Assembly (NCBI RefSeq): GCF_012273215.1
Contig: NZ_CP050965.1
Span: 1,100,541-1,164,540, forward strand
Reading direction: 5' to 3'
DNA length: 64,000 nucleotides
Source: Gemella haemolysans
Lineage (GTDB): Bacteria; Bacillota; Bacilli; Staphylococcales; Gemellaceae
Made by a program: the position numbers and the translations under genes. A model generated the notes under the pieces. It did no database searches. It had not been told where the DNA came from and saw nothing but the letters and a program-made list of their open reading frames with translations. Each line of letters opens with the position of its first letter. Within the stretch, counting starts at the first letter, position 1. Positions 47,595 to 57,200 of the stretch are shown in pieces.

Positions 47595-47885
47595 TTATTT
47601 TTTTAATATAGAATCAAATAAATAAAATCCTATAGAATTATTAGTAAATCTACTAATTTTAGTCATAAAAATACAACCATTACTAGAAATACTTCCTTGT
47701 CGTGCTAAATAAGATAAAGCAGGTACTAATTGAAATAAAACTGCTTCATAATATTCATTTTCTTTTTCAATTAACAAAATAGCTTTCTTATACAATTCTC
47801 TCTCTTTTATTCCAACCTCTTTATCTAATATCAAATTATATAAATCAGTTAAAATTTCTTCTTCTTTAGGAAAATAATTAAACAT
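47595..47885 (-). CDS. Enterocin A-type bacteriocin immunity protein
   Basis: A 96-residue soluble helical protein. ILTDLYNLILDKEV, the charged helix ERELYKKAILLIEKE and LVPALSYLARQGSISSNG fit the EntA_Immun family of four-helix immunity proteins, which guard the producer's mannose PTS-linked target. It starts 17 bases after the stop of a 59-codon secreted peptide gene, so the two form a toxin-like/immunity pair. The family call is by pattern, not search. Confidence 0.7.
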   Translation of the reverse strand: MFNYFPKEEEILTDLYNLILDKEVGIKERELYKKAILLIEKENEYYEAVLFQLVPALSYLARQGSISSNGCIFMTKISRFTNNSIGFYLFDSILKK

Positions 47886-47901
47886 ATAAAATTCCTAATA
47901 A

Positions 47902-48081
47902 TTACCAATTAATAGTTGGTTTCATTGGGGAACCACCACCAACACTATCCCAGCCATCATTCGTAATAGTAGTATACTGATGAAAAGTAGTAACTTCTGT
48001 TCTTTCTTTTGCATCAGCTATATTAAAATTCAAAAACATACTACCTGATAATAATAAAACAAAAAATAATTTCTTTTTCAT
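47902..48081 (-). CDS. Candidate Sec-secreted bacteriocin precursor (59 aa)
   Basis: 59 codons with a classical signal peptide (MKKKLFFVLLLSGSMFLNF, ending IADA as a likely signal peptidase site), giving a mature peptide of about 35 residues that begins KERTEVTTFHQY and ends MKPTINW. It has no cysteine and no YGNGV box, so it is not a class IIa pediocin; it has no double-glycine leader. It is rich in Thr, Gly and aromatic residues. The neighbouring EntA-type immunity gene and own promoter support a bacteriocin role. Confidence 0.6.
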   Translation of the reverse strand: MKKKLFFVLLLSGSMFLNFNIADAKERTEVTTFHQYTTITNDGWDSVGGGSPMKPTINW

Positions 48082-48158
48082 AATAATAGAACCTTCTTTC
48101 TGCTATTTTTCAGAAAATCTAACTTTTTTTTCGATATTAGAAATGAATTGTTAGTTTT

Positions 48159-48186
48159 ATTATATAGTAAAAAATAAAAAATACAA
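48159..48186 (-). promoter_or_regulatory. Promoter of bacteriocin-like unit
   Basis: Minus strand TTGTAT (48181-48186), 16-base spacer, TATAAT (48159-48164), about 70 bases before the peptide gene. Confidence 0.6.
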
Positions 48187-48223
48187 GTCTTCTATTTAGT
48201 TTTTTAAAATATTTGTTAAAACA

Positions 48224-48472
48224 TTACTCTTTACACTCTGTCAAAATACTTTCTATTTCTTTTAATTCTTTTATAAACTTACTATCTTTATGCCCTATAT
48301 ATACAATCTTTCTTCTACTCTTGTCATTGCTACATAAAGCAATCGTCTTTCTTCTTCTACATTTGTTTCTAACAATACATTTTTATCTAACTTTTTCATA
48401 GTTTGCTTTATACAAATAAGAATAATTCTCATCTATATTCATTATAAATACATTTTTAAATTCAAGTCCCTT
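48224..48472 (-). pseudogene. Remnant of a UvrD/Rep-type helicase (C-terminal part)
   Basis: Three frames together give KGLEFKNVFIMNIDE (helicase motif V region), then EERRLLYVAMTRVEERLYI (motif VI) and a short tail ending TECKE. There are at least two frameshifts (near AAAAAG at about 48385 and near 48300) and the 5' part is missing. The preserved motif V/VI order identifies a superfamily 1 helicase relic. It is not the addA gene of this window, which is intact. Confidence 0.7.
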
Positions 48473-48560
48473 ATATAATTAATTTAACTTTGAATTTATC
48501 TCTCTATCAAATTTGATAGATTGTTTTATTTTTTATATTTAGTTATCTTCATACTGGCAA

Positions 48561-48808
48561 GGGAGTGACTCAAAAATCGTGATTTCGGAGAAATCGATTT
48601 TGTCGAGTCACCCCCGCACAGTTTATTAGATATCTAAAAAGCTTTTATGAAGCGAATTTAGATATCAATAAACTACTTACGTATAACGTATGCAAGGACA
48701 CACCAAGAAGTGAGTCATAAGACGAAACTGATTGGATTGTGTCTACTGCTGAGGCTATGAGTTCTCATGTAAACTATTTTTAAAATCTAGTACTTTTGGG
48801 TCAGCCCC
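48561..48808 (+). repeat. 174-bp repeat element, copy D with extra module
   Basis: Begins GGGAGTGACTCAAAAATCG and ends TTTTGGGTCAGCCCC, with both standard hairpins. Between the second hairpin and the tail it has about 75 additional bases (about 48676-48753), bounded by TACT on each side and holding GACACA/TGTGTC arms. Confidence 0.9.
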
Positions 48809-48866
48809 TTACTTTTTTGTATAACAAAATGTACAAATATTTCTTTTGTAACTACTTTCTTAATTA

Positions 48867-48913
48867 ATAAAAAATAATTAGTATGGATTTTTCTCATCCA
48901 CACTAATTATTAT
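48867..48913 (-). terminator. Terminator of dedA-like gene
   Basis: AATAATTAGTGTGGAT pairs with ATCCATACTAATTATT (one mismatch), followed by TTTTATT on the minus strand. Confidence 0.8.
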
Positions 48914-48926
48914 ACACCCTATTATT

Positions 48927-49571
48927 TTATGCTTTTTTTCTAGATTTAATTGCTCCAATAACTAATGGAATTAAGCTGATTAAAATAATAGCAATTACAA
49001 CTACAGAGAAGTTGTTCTTAACAAATGGAATATTTCCAAAGAAGTACCCTACCGATACAAATAATGTACACCAACAAAGACCTCCGAAGAAATCAATAAT
49101 TCTAAACTTAGAATATTTCATCTTACCAGCTCCTACGATAAATGGAACTATTGTACGAATAATCGGGAAGAATCTAGCTAAGAAAATAGACTTTCCTCCA
49201 TGTTTTGCCACGAAGTTTTCGGCGTCTTTTATGTTTTCATCAGACACAAACTTTTTAAACCATACTCTACTCTTCAAGTAATCTGAGAAGTTTCTTCCGA
49301 TAAAATAGTTACAATTATCTCCAATAACAGCAGCACTTATACATAAGAATAATAGTAAAAAGATATTATTGCCTGTTGCTGCCCATAGAGCTCCACTAGC
49401 AAATAATAATGAATCACCTGGTAAAAACGGCATGAAAACAACACCAGTTTCGATAAAGATAATTAGAAATATTATCCCATACATCCACCATGGTCCATGT
49501 TGCATCATTAATTCACCAAGATGCTTGTCAATATGCAATACAAAATCAATTAAAAATTTAATTGTTTCCAA
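48927..49571 (-). CDS. DedA family membrane protein
   Basis: A 214-residue VTT/DedA-fold protein: FIETGVVFMPFLPGDSLLF (about residues 40-58) and the conserved ARFFPIIRTIVPFIVGAGKM loop. DedA proteins act as lipid (undecaprenyl or phospholipid) flippases and support membrane potential. The start is TTG (49571), decided by AGGAGG 6 bases upstream. Confidence 0.92.
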   Translation of the reverse strand: METIKFLIDFVLHIDKHLGELMMQHGPWWMYGIIFLIIFIETGVVFMPFLPGDSLLFASGALWAATGNNIFLLLFLCISAAVIGDNCNYFIGRNFSDYLKSRVWFKKFVSDENIKDAENFVAKHGGKSIFLARFFPIIRTIVPFIVGAGKMKYSKFRIIDFFGGLCWCTLFVSVGYFFGNIPFVKNNFSVVVIAIILISLIPLVIGAIKSRKKA

Positions 49572-49653
49572 TGTAATCCTCCTAAAATAAATATGTTCTA
49601 TGAGATTATACCATAGAGAACATAACCTGTCTATTAATCATACAATCTAGAAA

Positions 49654-50922
49654 TTAATCTCTTATAAATTTTTTCATTTCAGCAATGTAGTCAGCATTAC
49701 TTTCATGTTTTCTAAGATGATTAAGCACTCCAATTGTTGGTTCACTAACATCCTCAAGTTTTCTACGAGTTTGCCATAGTATTTTTACTTCATCTTCTGT
49801 TAATAATAAATCTTCTTTTCTTGTAGAACTCTTCAAGAAATCAATAGCTGGATAAACTCTTCTTGAAGCTAATTCTGGTGATAATACTATCTCCATATTC
49901 CCAGTTCCTTTGAACTCTTCAAATATTAAGTCATCCATTCTAGAACCAGTATTAATCAAAGCAGTTGCTATAATAGTTAAACTTCCTCCACCTTCAACGT
50001 TTCTCGCTGCACCAAAGAATGCTTTTGGTTTGTGAAGGCTCGATGGATCTACCCCTCCGCTTAAGACTTTACCACTACTTGGTTCAACAATATTATAAGC
50101 ACGAGCAAGTCTTGTAATACTATCCATAAGTATAATTACATCTTGACCAAGTTCTACACGACGTTTAGCATGCTCAATAACCAATTCTGCCACTTTGATA
50201 TGATTTTCAGAAGTTTCATCAAATGTTGAACTTACAACATCTGCTCCTCTTACAGATCTCTCCATATCAGTAACTTCTTCTGGTCTTTCGTCAATTAAAA
50301 GAATAATTAACTTCTTATCAGGATAATTTTTTCTAATAGAATTTGCTATATCCTTTAGTAATGTTGTTTTTCCAACTTTAGGTGGTGCAACAATCAATCC
50401 TCGTTGACCGAATCCAATCGGTGCTACCAAATCAACAAATCTTGTAGAAAGTTTTTCTTTAGTAGTCTCTAAAACAATTTTTTGATTTGGATAAATCGGT
50501 GTTAAAGCTTGGAAATGTGCTCTACCTTTTGCAACCTCTGCATCAACATCATTGACCTTATCTACCTGTAATATACCTGCAAATCTTTCACCTTCACGTG
50601 GTTTACGAACTTTCCCAAATACTTCATCACCTTTTTTAAGTTCAAAACGGCGAATTTGAGAAGCGGAAATATAAATATCTGTTTCTCCTTTTTTATAATC
50701 AACAGTTCTTAAGAAACCAAAACCATTTTCTGGGTGAATATCATCTAAAATACCAGAAGCATAGTAATGCTCTTCACTTACTGATTGTTTTTCTAAAATC
50801 GCTAATACTAACTCTTTTTTATTTAATGTATAATATCTTGGAACACCAAGTTCTTTAGCCAAAGCTGTAAGTTCTTTAGTATTCATACTTTTATACATTT
50901 CATCAAATTTTACGTTACTCAT
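49654..50922 (-). CDS. rho: Transcription termination factor Rho
   Basis: A 422-residue Rho. N-terminal Rho_N and cold-shock RNA-binding part ([18 protein letters not shown]), then the RecA-like ATPase with Walker [10 protein letters not shown], the Walker B region [10 protein letters not shown], and the Q-loop/R-loop region [20 protein letters not shown]. The start at ATG 50922 has GGAGAAAGG in front; a longer frame adds 12 codons without a site. Confidence 0.96.
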   Translation of the reverse strand: MSNVKFDEMYKSMNTKELTALAKELGVPRYYTLNKKELVLAILEKQSVSEEHYYASGILDDIHPENGFGFLRTVDYKKGETDIYISASQIRRFELKKGDEVFGKVRKPREGERFAGILQVDKVNDVDAEVAKGRAHFQALTPIYPNQKIVLETTKEKLSTRFVDLVAPIGFGQRGLIVAPPKVGKTTLLKDIANSIRKNYPDKKLIILLIDERPEEVTDMERSVRGADVVSSTFDETSENHIKVAELVIEHAKRRVELGQDVIILMDSITRLARAYNIVEPSSGKVLSGGVDPSSLHKPKAFFGAARNVEGGGSLTIIATALINTGSRMDDLIFEEFKGTGNMEIVLSPELASRRVYPAIDFLKSSTRKEDLLLTEDEVKILWQTRRKLEDVSEPTIGVLNHLRKHESNADYIAEMKKFIRD

Positions 50923-51008
50923 TTTTTTCCTTTCTCCATGTATCACATAGAAAATCATTAAACATCTAAATTAATCGTTGATCTAATTAAACATTATCTT
51001 TAAAGTAC

Positions 51009-51058
51009 ATCAAGAACCTGAATAAATAACTCACACTAAATGTTATTTTCAAGTTCTT
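51009..51058. terminator. Hairpin between EamA gene and rho
   Basis: CAAGAAC(C)TGAA..AAATAAC pairs with GTTATTTTCAAGTTCTTG. It is long but without a strong T run on the minus strand, so it is a weak terminator or stabiliser. Confidence 0.5.
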
Positions 51059-51089
51059 GTTATTTAATATTAATTTTTTTAACAACAAT

Positions 51090-51977
51090 TTATCTCTTAC
51101 TAAGTACTACCACTGCAGATAAGATAAATGCAGCTCCGATTATATCTATTAGACCAAATGTTGTTCCTAATAATAAGAATGAGAAAACTATTGCTGCTAT
51201 TGGCTCAAAACATCCGATAATACTTCCTGTAACAGCTCCAATCATTCTTACCCCTTCTAAATACAGTGAAAATGACATTATTGTTCCTACAATAATAACA
51301 CCAGTTATGCATAAGAAGTCCATAAATGTAAAATTGGAAGGTATATAATTGCTACCTGTACCAAAATACACTACAGATCCTGCAATTAAAAGTCCCCAGG
51401 TCATTATCGGCATTACTCCATATTTCTTTGTTAAATTTACTGATGAAATATTATAACTAGCTAGTCCAAAAGCAGAAAATATTCCCCAGAATAATCCCAA
51501 AGTGGAGATATTTAATTTACTGAAATCTAAATGCGTAGCCATAAGAACAGTTCCAAATAATGAGGATACTATTGCAACGACTTCACGAGGCAACGGCCAT
51601 CTTCGACTTATAATACAATAATAAGTCATAATCATTACTGGCCCAGTAAACTGAATAACAGTTGCCATACCTGCATTAGTATACTTAATCGCTAAAAAAA
51701 ATGTACCTTGACAAATAAGTAATCCTAAAAATGAAAAATTTAATAATCTCAAAATATCTTTTTTATCCGAAAATACATTCATCAGACTTTTCTTATCTTT
51801 TAAGAATAAAATAATCACTAGAACTATACCTGAATAAAATAGTCTATTGGAAATTACCCAAGTTGAATCTATCTTAGAAATATTAAGTAAATACTCACCT
51901 AACACTCCAGATAATCCCCAACATGTAGCTCCTAACAGAGTAAGAATAGCACCTTTTTTCATAGTACTTTTTTCCAT
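51090..51977 (-). CDS. EamA (DMT) family permease
   Basis: A 295-residue drug/metabolite transporter with ten membrane helices in two EamA repeats (GATCWGLSGVLGEYLL near the start, GVIIVGTIMSFSLYLEGVRMIGAVTGS in the second). Such proteins export amino acids or other metabolites. It is 12 bases after the MenF-like gene on the same strand. Confidence 0.88.
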   Translation of the reverse strand: MEKSTMKKGAILTLLGATCWGLSGVLGEYLLNISKIDSTWVISNRLFYSGIVLVIILFLKDKKSLMNVFSDKKDILRLLNFSFLGLLICQGTFFLAIKYTNAGMATVIQFTGPVMIMTYYCIISRRWPLPREVVAIVSSLFGTVLMATHLDFSKLNISTLGLFWGIFSAFGLASYNISSVNLTKKYGVMPIMTWGLLIAGSVVYFGTGSNYIPSNFTFMDFLCITGVIIVGTIMSFSLYLEGVRMIGAVTGSIIGCFEPIAAIVFSFLLLGTTFGLIDIIGAAFILSAVVVLSKR

Positions 51978-51989
51978 AATTACACACTC

Positions 51990-53318
51990 CTAATGATCAA
52001 ACAACTTTAGACTTGAACTTACAATTTTGTTAGATTTTTCTACTACTTCATTATAATTCTCATCCTTAGATAATAAGATACTAGTAAATAGTGTTATCAT
52101 ATTATTTTGAGCTACCATCATGTTTCCACATGTATAAAATTTAGCATCAAGTTTATTGGTAACATAACCAAATGGTGAGTACCAAAAACCATAACCAACT
52201 TTATAATTTTCATCAAAAAATTTCTTCGCAACATTCTCAGGATACCCCTTTATTATTGGCATCGGATAAAGAAAGCTAAGAGATTTAATTGCCTTTTGAG
52301 AATCTTCAACTTTTGCATTTAAAACTGAGAATACATCAAGTTTTTTCCCCATCAATGTTTTATCATCATATACTCTAAATTCACTTTCAAATTGAGATTC
52401 AAAATTCTCTTTATATTCATGAATGATTTCTTCTTCATCAAACATAATTGAGTAATCATTGTTAAATAGATTCTCTTTTTTTAAGTATAAATGTGCTTTT
52501 AAATCTTTATCTGTATAATCTAATGAAATTAATGGATTTGTCGTGATGAATAAACTCTTTTTAGATTCAAACGCTATGAAATATCTATTTCTACTTAACA
52601 GGTATTTAGTTATTGCACCTAGTGAAGTATTATTTTCTAATAGTATTAAATTTTTTCTTGATAGTACAATACGTTTAAGTTCTTCTTTCTCAATTTGAAG
52701 AAGAGCTTTTCTAATGTTTTCTTGCCAAAGTTCCGGATAAATCTCTCTAACTATCGATATTTTAGGATCGTTAGAAATCTCATTATCATTATCAAGCTTG
52801 CTTAAAAATGAGATTCTCTCCGTCCATAATTCCGAAAACTCTTTTTCTTCCTTCATATTAAAGAACAATGTTATAAAAACTTCTTCACCTTTAAAAACAG
52901 CAAGTATTCCAGGAACTACAAATGATGTATCACTAAAATCTACCCATTCCTGACTGTTTTTATTATTACCGTCTGAAATACCACCATAGATTCCAAAATA
53001 CTCATCATCATGTTCATCAATTTCTAAAACTGTTACCTGAGCTCTCAACTCTTCAAACCCAGATAAAATACTACTGTTATCAAAACTAGTTAGAAAATCA
53101 TTAGAATCAAGTAACCATGTTGCTTCATAACCTATACCGATTATAGAAGTTTTAGTATCTGGTGTTCTTATTATAAATCTTTCACCTTTTTTTGGCGAAA
53201 ACAGACTGATAAACTGATCTTCACTAAATGTTTTCTTTAGTTTGAATTTTACAACAAGTTTATCATCAAGAACCGTATCACTAAAATCATAATCTATAAT
53301 TCTCTGATAATCATTCAT
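51990..53318 (-). CDS. Degenerate isochorismate synthase (MenF)-like protein
   Basis: A 442-residue chorismate-binding-fold protein. Residues 190-440 align by motif with MenF/EntC, but key positions are changed: the KVVLAR general-base lysine is Arg (KRIVLSR), HPTPAVGG is YPMPIIKG, and the GAGI motif before the final E..K pair is lost (LFTSILLSKDENYNEVVEKS). The reading frame is long and intact, so it is maintained but probably not an isochorismate synthase. No men genes are nearby. It is 5 bases after the NagB-like gene. Confidence 0.65.
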   Translation of the reverse strand: MNDYQRIIDYDFSDTVLDDKLVVKFKLKKTFSEDQFISLFSPKKGERFIIRTPDTKTSIIGIGYEATWLLDSNDFLTSFDNSSILSGFEELRAQVTVLEIDEHDDEYFGIYGGISDGNNKNSQEWVDFSDTSFVVPGILAVFKGEEVFITLFFNMKEEKEFSELWTERISFLSKLDNDNEISNDPKISIVREIYPELWQENIRKALLQIEKEELKRIVLSRKNLILLENNTSLGAITKYLLSRNRYFIAFESKKSLFITTNPLISLDYTDKDLKAHLYLKKENLFNNDYSIMFDEEEIIHEYKENFESQFESEFRVYDDKTLMGKKLDVFSVLNAKVEDSQKAIKSLSFLYPMPIIKGYPENVAKKFFDENYKVGYGFWYSPFGYVTNKLDAKFYTCGNMMVAQNNMITLFTSILLSKDENYNEVVEKSNKIVSSSLKLFDH

Positions 53319-53323
53319 ACTTA

Positions 53324-54139
53324 TTACCTATCCTTTTTTTTCTCCTCATTTTGAAGTCTTTCTACACGTTCTTTAATTTCTAATTTTTTTTGTCTTTGTT
53401 TTATTAATCTATTTACCTCTTCTTCTGACTTATAACTTGCTTCTTTATCAGTAAAAATAAATAAATTTTTGTGATTATTCAAAATTGAAAGTATCGTTTT
53501 ATTTTCTGACTCTTCATTTTCAAATAACTCTGCTATATATTTTCTCTTATCGCTACCTAAAACTACAACAAATAAGTTTCTAGCAGACATTAAGTTTTCA
53601 TATCCAATACTAATTAATTTGTTACCTTTGATTTCCATTCCAGCTTGTTGTAATTGAGATTTTTCTTCTTCTGAAAATTCAACAATATGAAGGTTTTTAT
53701 TTACCTCATCAGCAAAACGATAATCAAGTATTCCCCCATCAGATCCTAAAAAAACTACTGCAACATCAATTGGATTTTCTTCTAATACTTCTTTATAATT
53801 ATTTAAATCTTCATCACATTCATTACTATTTAATGCCTGCGGATAATAAATGTTTTTAGCTTCTACATCTAACTTTTTAAATAACTCATGTCTAGCATAT
53901 CTATATAATCCAAATTTCTCTTCAATATCAATATCAGCAAATTCACGTTGACCTAACATTATAACATGTTTATAGCGATACTTCCCTGTTTGGTTGTCAT
54001 CAATCATTCTATTCGTAAATTGTGTATTAATAATATTTTCAGGTAAGCAAATAACTGCTCCATCCTCAAGATTTTTTTCAAATTCATCATACATTCTATT
54101 TAGAACTGCTGTTTCACTGTTACAAACTATATATTTCAT
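53324..54139 (-). CDS. NagB/6-phosphogluconolactonase-like protein lacking the catalytic histidine
   Basis: 271 residues. The core follows the NagB order: FVVVLGSDKRK near the end matches the sugar-isomerase AxGxxKA segment, SIGYENLMSARN matches TMGIGTIMxAR, and VVFLGSDGGILDYRF matches LGIGxDGHIAFNEP, but with DGG for DGH and no NEP. The N-terminus has no sugar-binding TG-S-P motif. A charged tail (RQKKLEIKERVERLQNEEKKK) is extra. It lies just downstream of addA with a GGAGG site. Regulatory or structural roles are possible. Confidence 0.6.
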   Translation of the reverse strand: MKYIVCNSETAVLNRMYDEFEKNLEDGAVICLPENIINTQFTNRMIDDNQTGKYRYKHVIMLGQREFADIDIEEKFGLYRYARHELFKKLDVEAKNIYYPQALNSNECDEDLNNYKEVLEENPIDVAVVFLGSDGGILDYRFADEVNKNLHIVEFSEEEKSQLQQAGMEIKGNKLISIGYENLMSARNLFVVVLGSDKRKYIAELFENEESENKTILSILNNHKNLFIFTDKEASYKSEEEVNRLIKQRQKKLEIKERVERLQNEEKKKDR

Positions 54140-54218
54140 GTTTTCACCTCCATATAGTAATTATTCAAATTACTTTCTATTATATCATATTTATCCCTTA
54201 CTAACAACGTCATAGATT

Positions 54219-57200
54219 TTACTCAACTTCTATCAGTTTAGAGAGTACATAAGAATAAACATATGTTTTAATATTTTTTAATTGATAATATTCCGCTACC
54301 GCTTCTTTATATATTCTTAGTTGCTCCTTGTGTCTTTCACGTAAAATATCTTCCCCAGTTTTACTAGTCACATAGTCAGTCTTATAATCAACGATAATAG
54401 CTTCATCATCAGATATTTTAATAAATAAATCGACTACCCCTTGAAGTATTACATCTATCTCACTATCGCTTTCACTGTATAGTTCTTTAGCTTTTTTCGC
54501 AGTGGTAAATGCTATTTCAGTTTGACAAAATTGGCAATTAGAAATAATATTCATTAATTCATTATTAATAAAGTTACTTATTCTTTCTATATCATCTTTA
54601 TTATTTATATTATCAAACTCTTCTTCTGTTAATATTCTATTCTCTTTAATATTTTTTATTAAACTATCTGTTTTCTTCAAATTATTTAAGTAAACTTCTA
54701 CATCATTAATTTCAACACCCGATCTCACATCATTAACTATCTTTTCAAAAAGTTTATGAACAATATTCCCCCTAAGTATTGCCTTACTTGTAGATGTTGA
54801 GCTCTTCAATGTAGTTAACTCGAGATAGCCTCTTTTTTCTTTCTTAAAGCCAGAATTACTTTCACCGTTAATTTTTTTCAATGCGCTATATGATGTTTTT
54901 GTTGGAAATACCTTATGTTTAATAGTATTCTCCTGGATTTCTTCATTGTCTTGTTGTTTTAATTCAAACCTTTCATAAAAATCTGCTAAGTCAAAGTCTA
55001 AACCATTTTCCTGTTCTTGAATCAATGGAATAACTTCATGAGCTTCAAATTTTGCCTCACGCTCATTTTCAAAACTAAATCCTTCTTCATAATCACTCAG
55101 TAAGTTATTTAGTATAGTTTCAAAGTTATCATCTTCTAAAATAGCTTGGGAAAGTGATTTATCTCTTGCCTTCTCATTATTTAATTCTATTCCACTTGGA
55201 CTTACAAGATACAGTGTGTTTTTAGCTCGAGTTAGGGCTACATACAGGTTACGAATTTCTTCTTCTCTTTCTCGTAGTTTTATCAAAATACTATTTAACT
55301 TATATAATTCGTTTAATTCTGTTAGTCTAGAATTGTTTAGACCGAAATTTTGAGCTATAGTCTCAACATTAAGACTTAACCCAAAAGTCTCTGTGAATAA
55401 CCCTTCTCCAGTATAACCACTTTTACTAAATGAAGTGTCAAGATCAGCAACAAATACTTCTTTATATTCTAATCCCTTAGAAATATGAATCGTTGATAAG
55501 GTAACACTATCGTTTGGTGTTCTTTTCTTAGTTTCAAATACCTCTTCATTTTTTATATTTTTCAACTGCCTAATTAAACCAGATAGTTTATTATCAATTT
55601 TCTGATATTCATTTACAACATCTACAAAATTCTCAAAATAATCAATCTCTTCATCATTTACACCTATTGTAACTAAATAATTTTTAAAATCAGTATCTAA
55701 AGATATACATTCTATTAAAGTCGGTAAAGAGTTATTCAAACTAAAATTCAACCATTTTTTTAATAGATTTGTAGTCTGACTATCTTTTTTATTTTCACTA
55801 TTTGTTAACTTCTCAAAAAGATTTTTTCCTTTTTGTAATGATACTCTCAATAATTCATCATTACTATAATCAAAAATCTCAGTATGCAAAATGGCTAATA
55901 GACTAGCATCCCTATTAGTGTTATCTAAAAATCTAAGAATATTATATAAAATATTAAAACAATTTGATTCAGTAAAACCAACTTTTTCCTTGAAAAATAA
56001 TGGTATATTGTACTTGCTAAATATTTCTTTAAAACTAGACATTTTTGTACTATTTCTAACTAAAACAGCATAGTCACTATATTTCTTTCCATTCTTTATC
56101 CCTTGCAAAATTTCATATGCAATATTTTCTATAGATTGTTCCCTATAATTTTTTTTATTTTCTACTATTTCTCCTGTATAGTAGTTCACCTTACCATTTA
56201 TTAACTTAGTTGGCATAATTTCTGTATCTTGGCGCTCTTTTGCTTCTGGATAATAAAGGGCGCTATCTTCATCATAGCTCACACCAGCATTCTTATTTCC
56301 CATCAATCTATTGAATACAAAATTACTAGATTTCAATATATTCTCATCACTTCTGAAGTTCTCTTTTAATACTACACAAATACCTTCAGAATCATCTTCA
56401 AATGAATATTCCTCATTTACACTATAGTTATCAATTTCCAATTTTCTATAACTATTATACTTTTGTTCAAAAAGATCTGGATTAGAACCCCTAAAACCAT
56501 AAATTGCTTGCTTAACATCTCCTACTCTAAAGAAGTTCACACCTTCTCCTCTAATCAGGTTTAGAATATATTCTTGCAAATTATTATTATCTTGATATTC
56601 ATCAACATATATTTCATAAAAATATTCTCTATAATAATTTGCCGCTTCACTTGGGATAATCTCACCATTTTCTTCTTTAGTTAAAGCCTTAATAGCAAGA
56701 TGATTTAGATCAGAAAAATCTAAGAAATTGTTTTCTCTTTTTCTTTTAATAAAATCATTATGTAAATTCTTAAGAACTTTTGTAATAGTTCTTGATAACT
56801 CACTCATTTTATCTATAGTTTTAAAATAATTAATGTAATCATTAAGGTCAGTTTGTATACTTGCTAATGTCGCCGTGTCATAAACACTATCTTCTACTTT
56901 TATTTGTTCATTGAGTTTCTCAATAATAACTTCAATTTCCTCAAGATTCTCTTGATTACTCTTTAAGGTTTTTTCATCTTGTTGAAGATATTTTATGATC
57001 TTTTCTTTCTTGTCATCTTCTAAATTAACAAGAGAAAGAAAATCTATATCGTTCTGTTTTTTAGAACTTTCTAGATATTTTTTAATATACAAACAAAAAT
57101 CAGATGCTATTTTTATATTTTCTACTGTAGTTAATTCATCAACTCTATTAAATTTATCAAGAATTTCTTTATTATTAATAGCAAGTTTATCTTCATATAG

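Noticed and set aside
53994-54215. Plus-strand frame of 73 codons opposite the NagB-like gene
   Set aside because: Antisense shadow of a real gene, no ribosome binding site.
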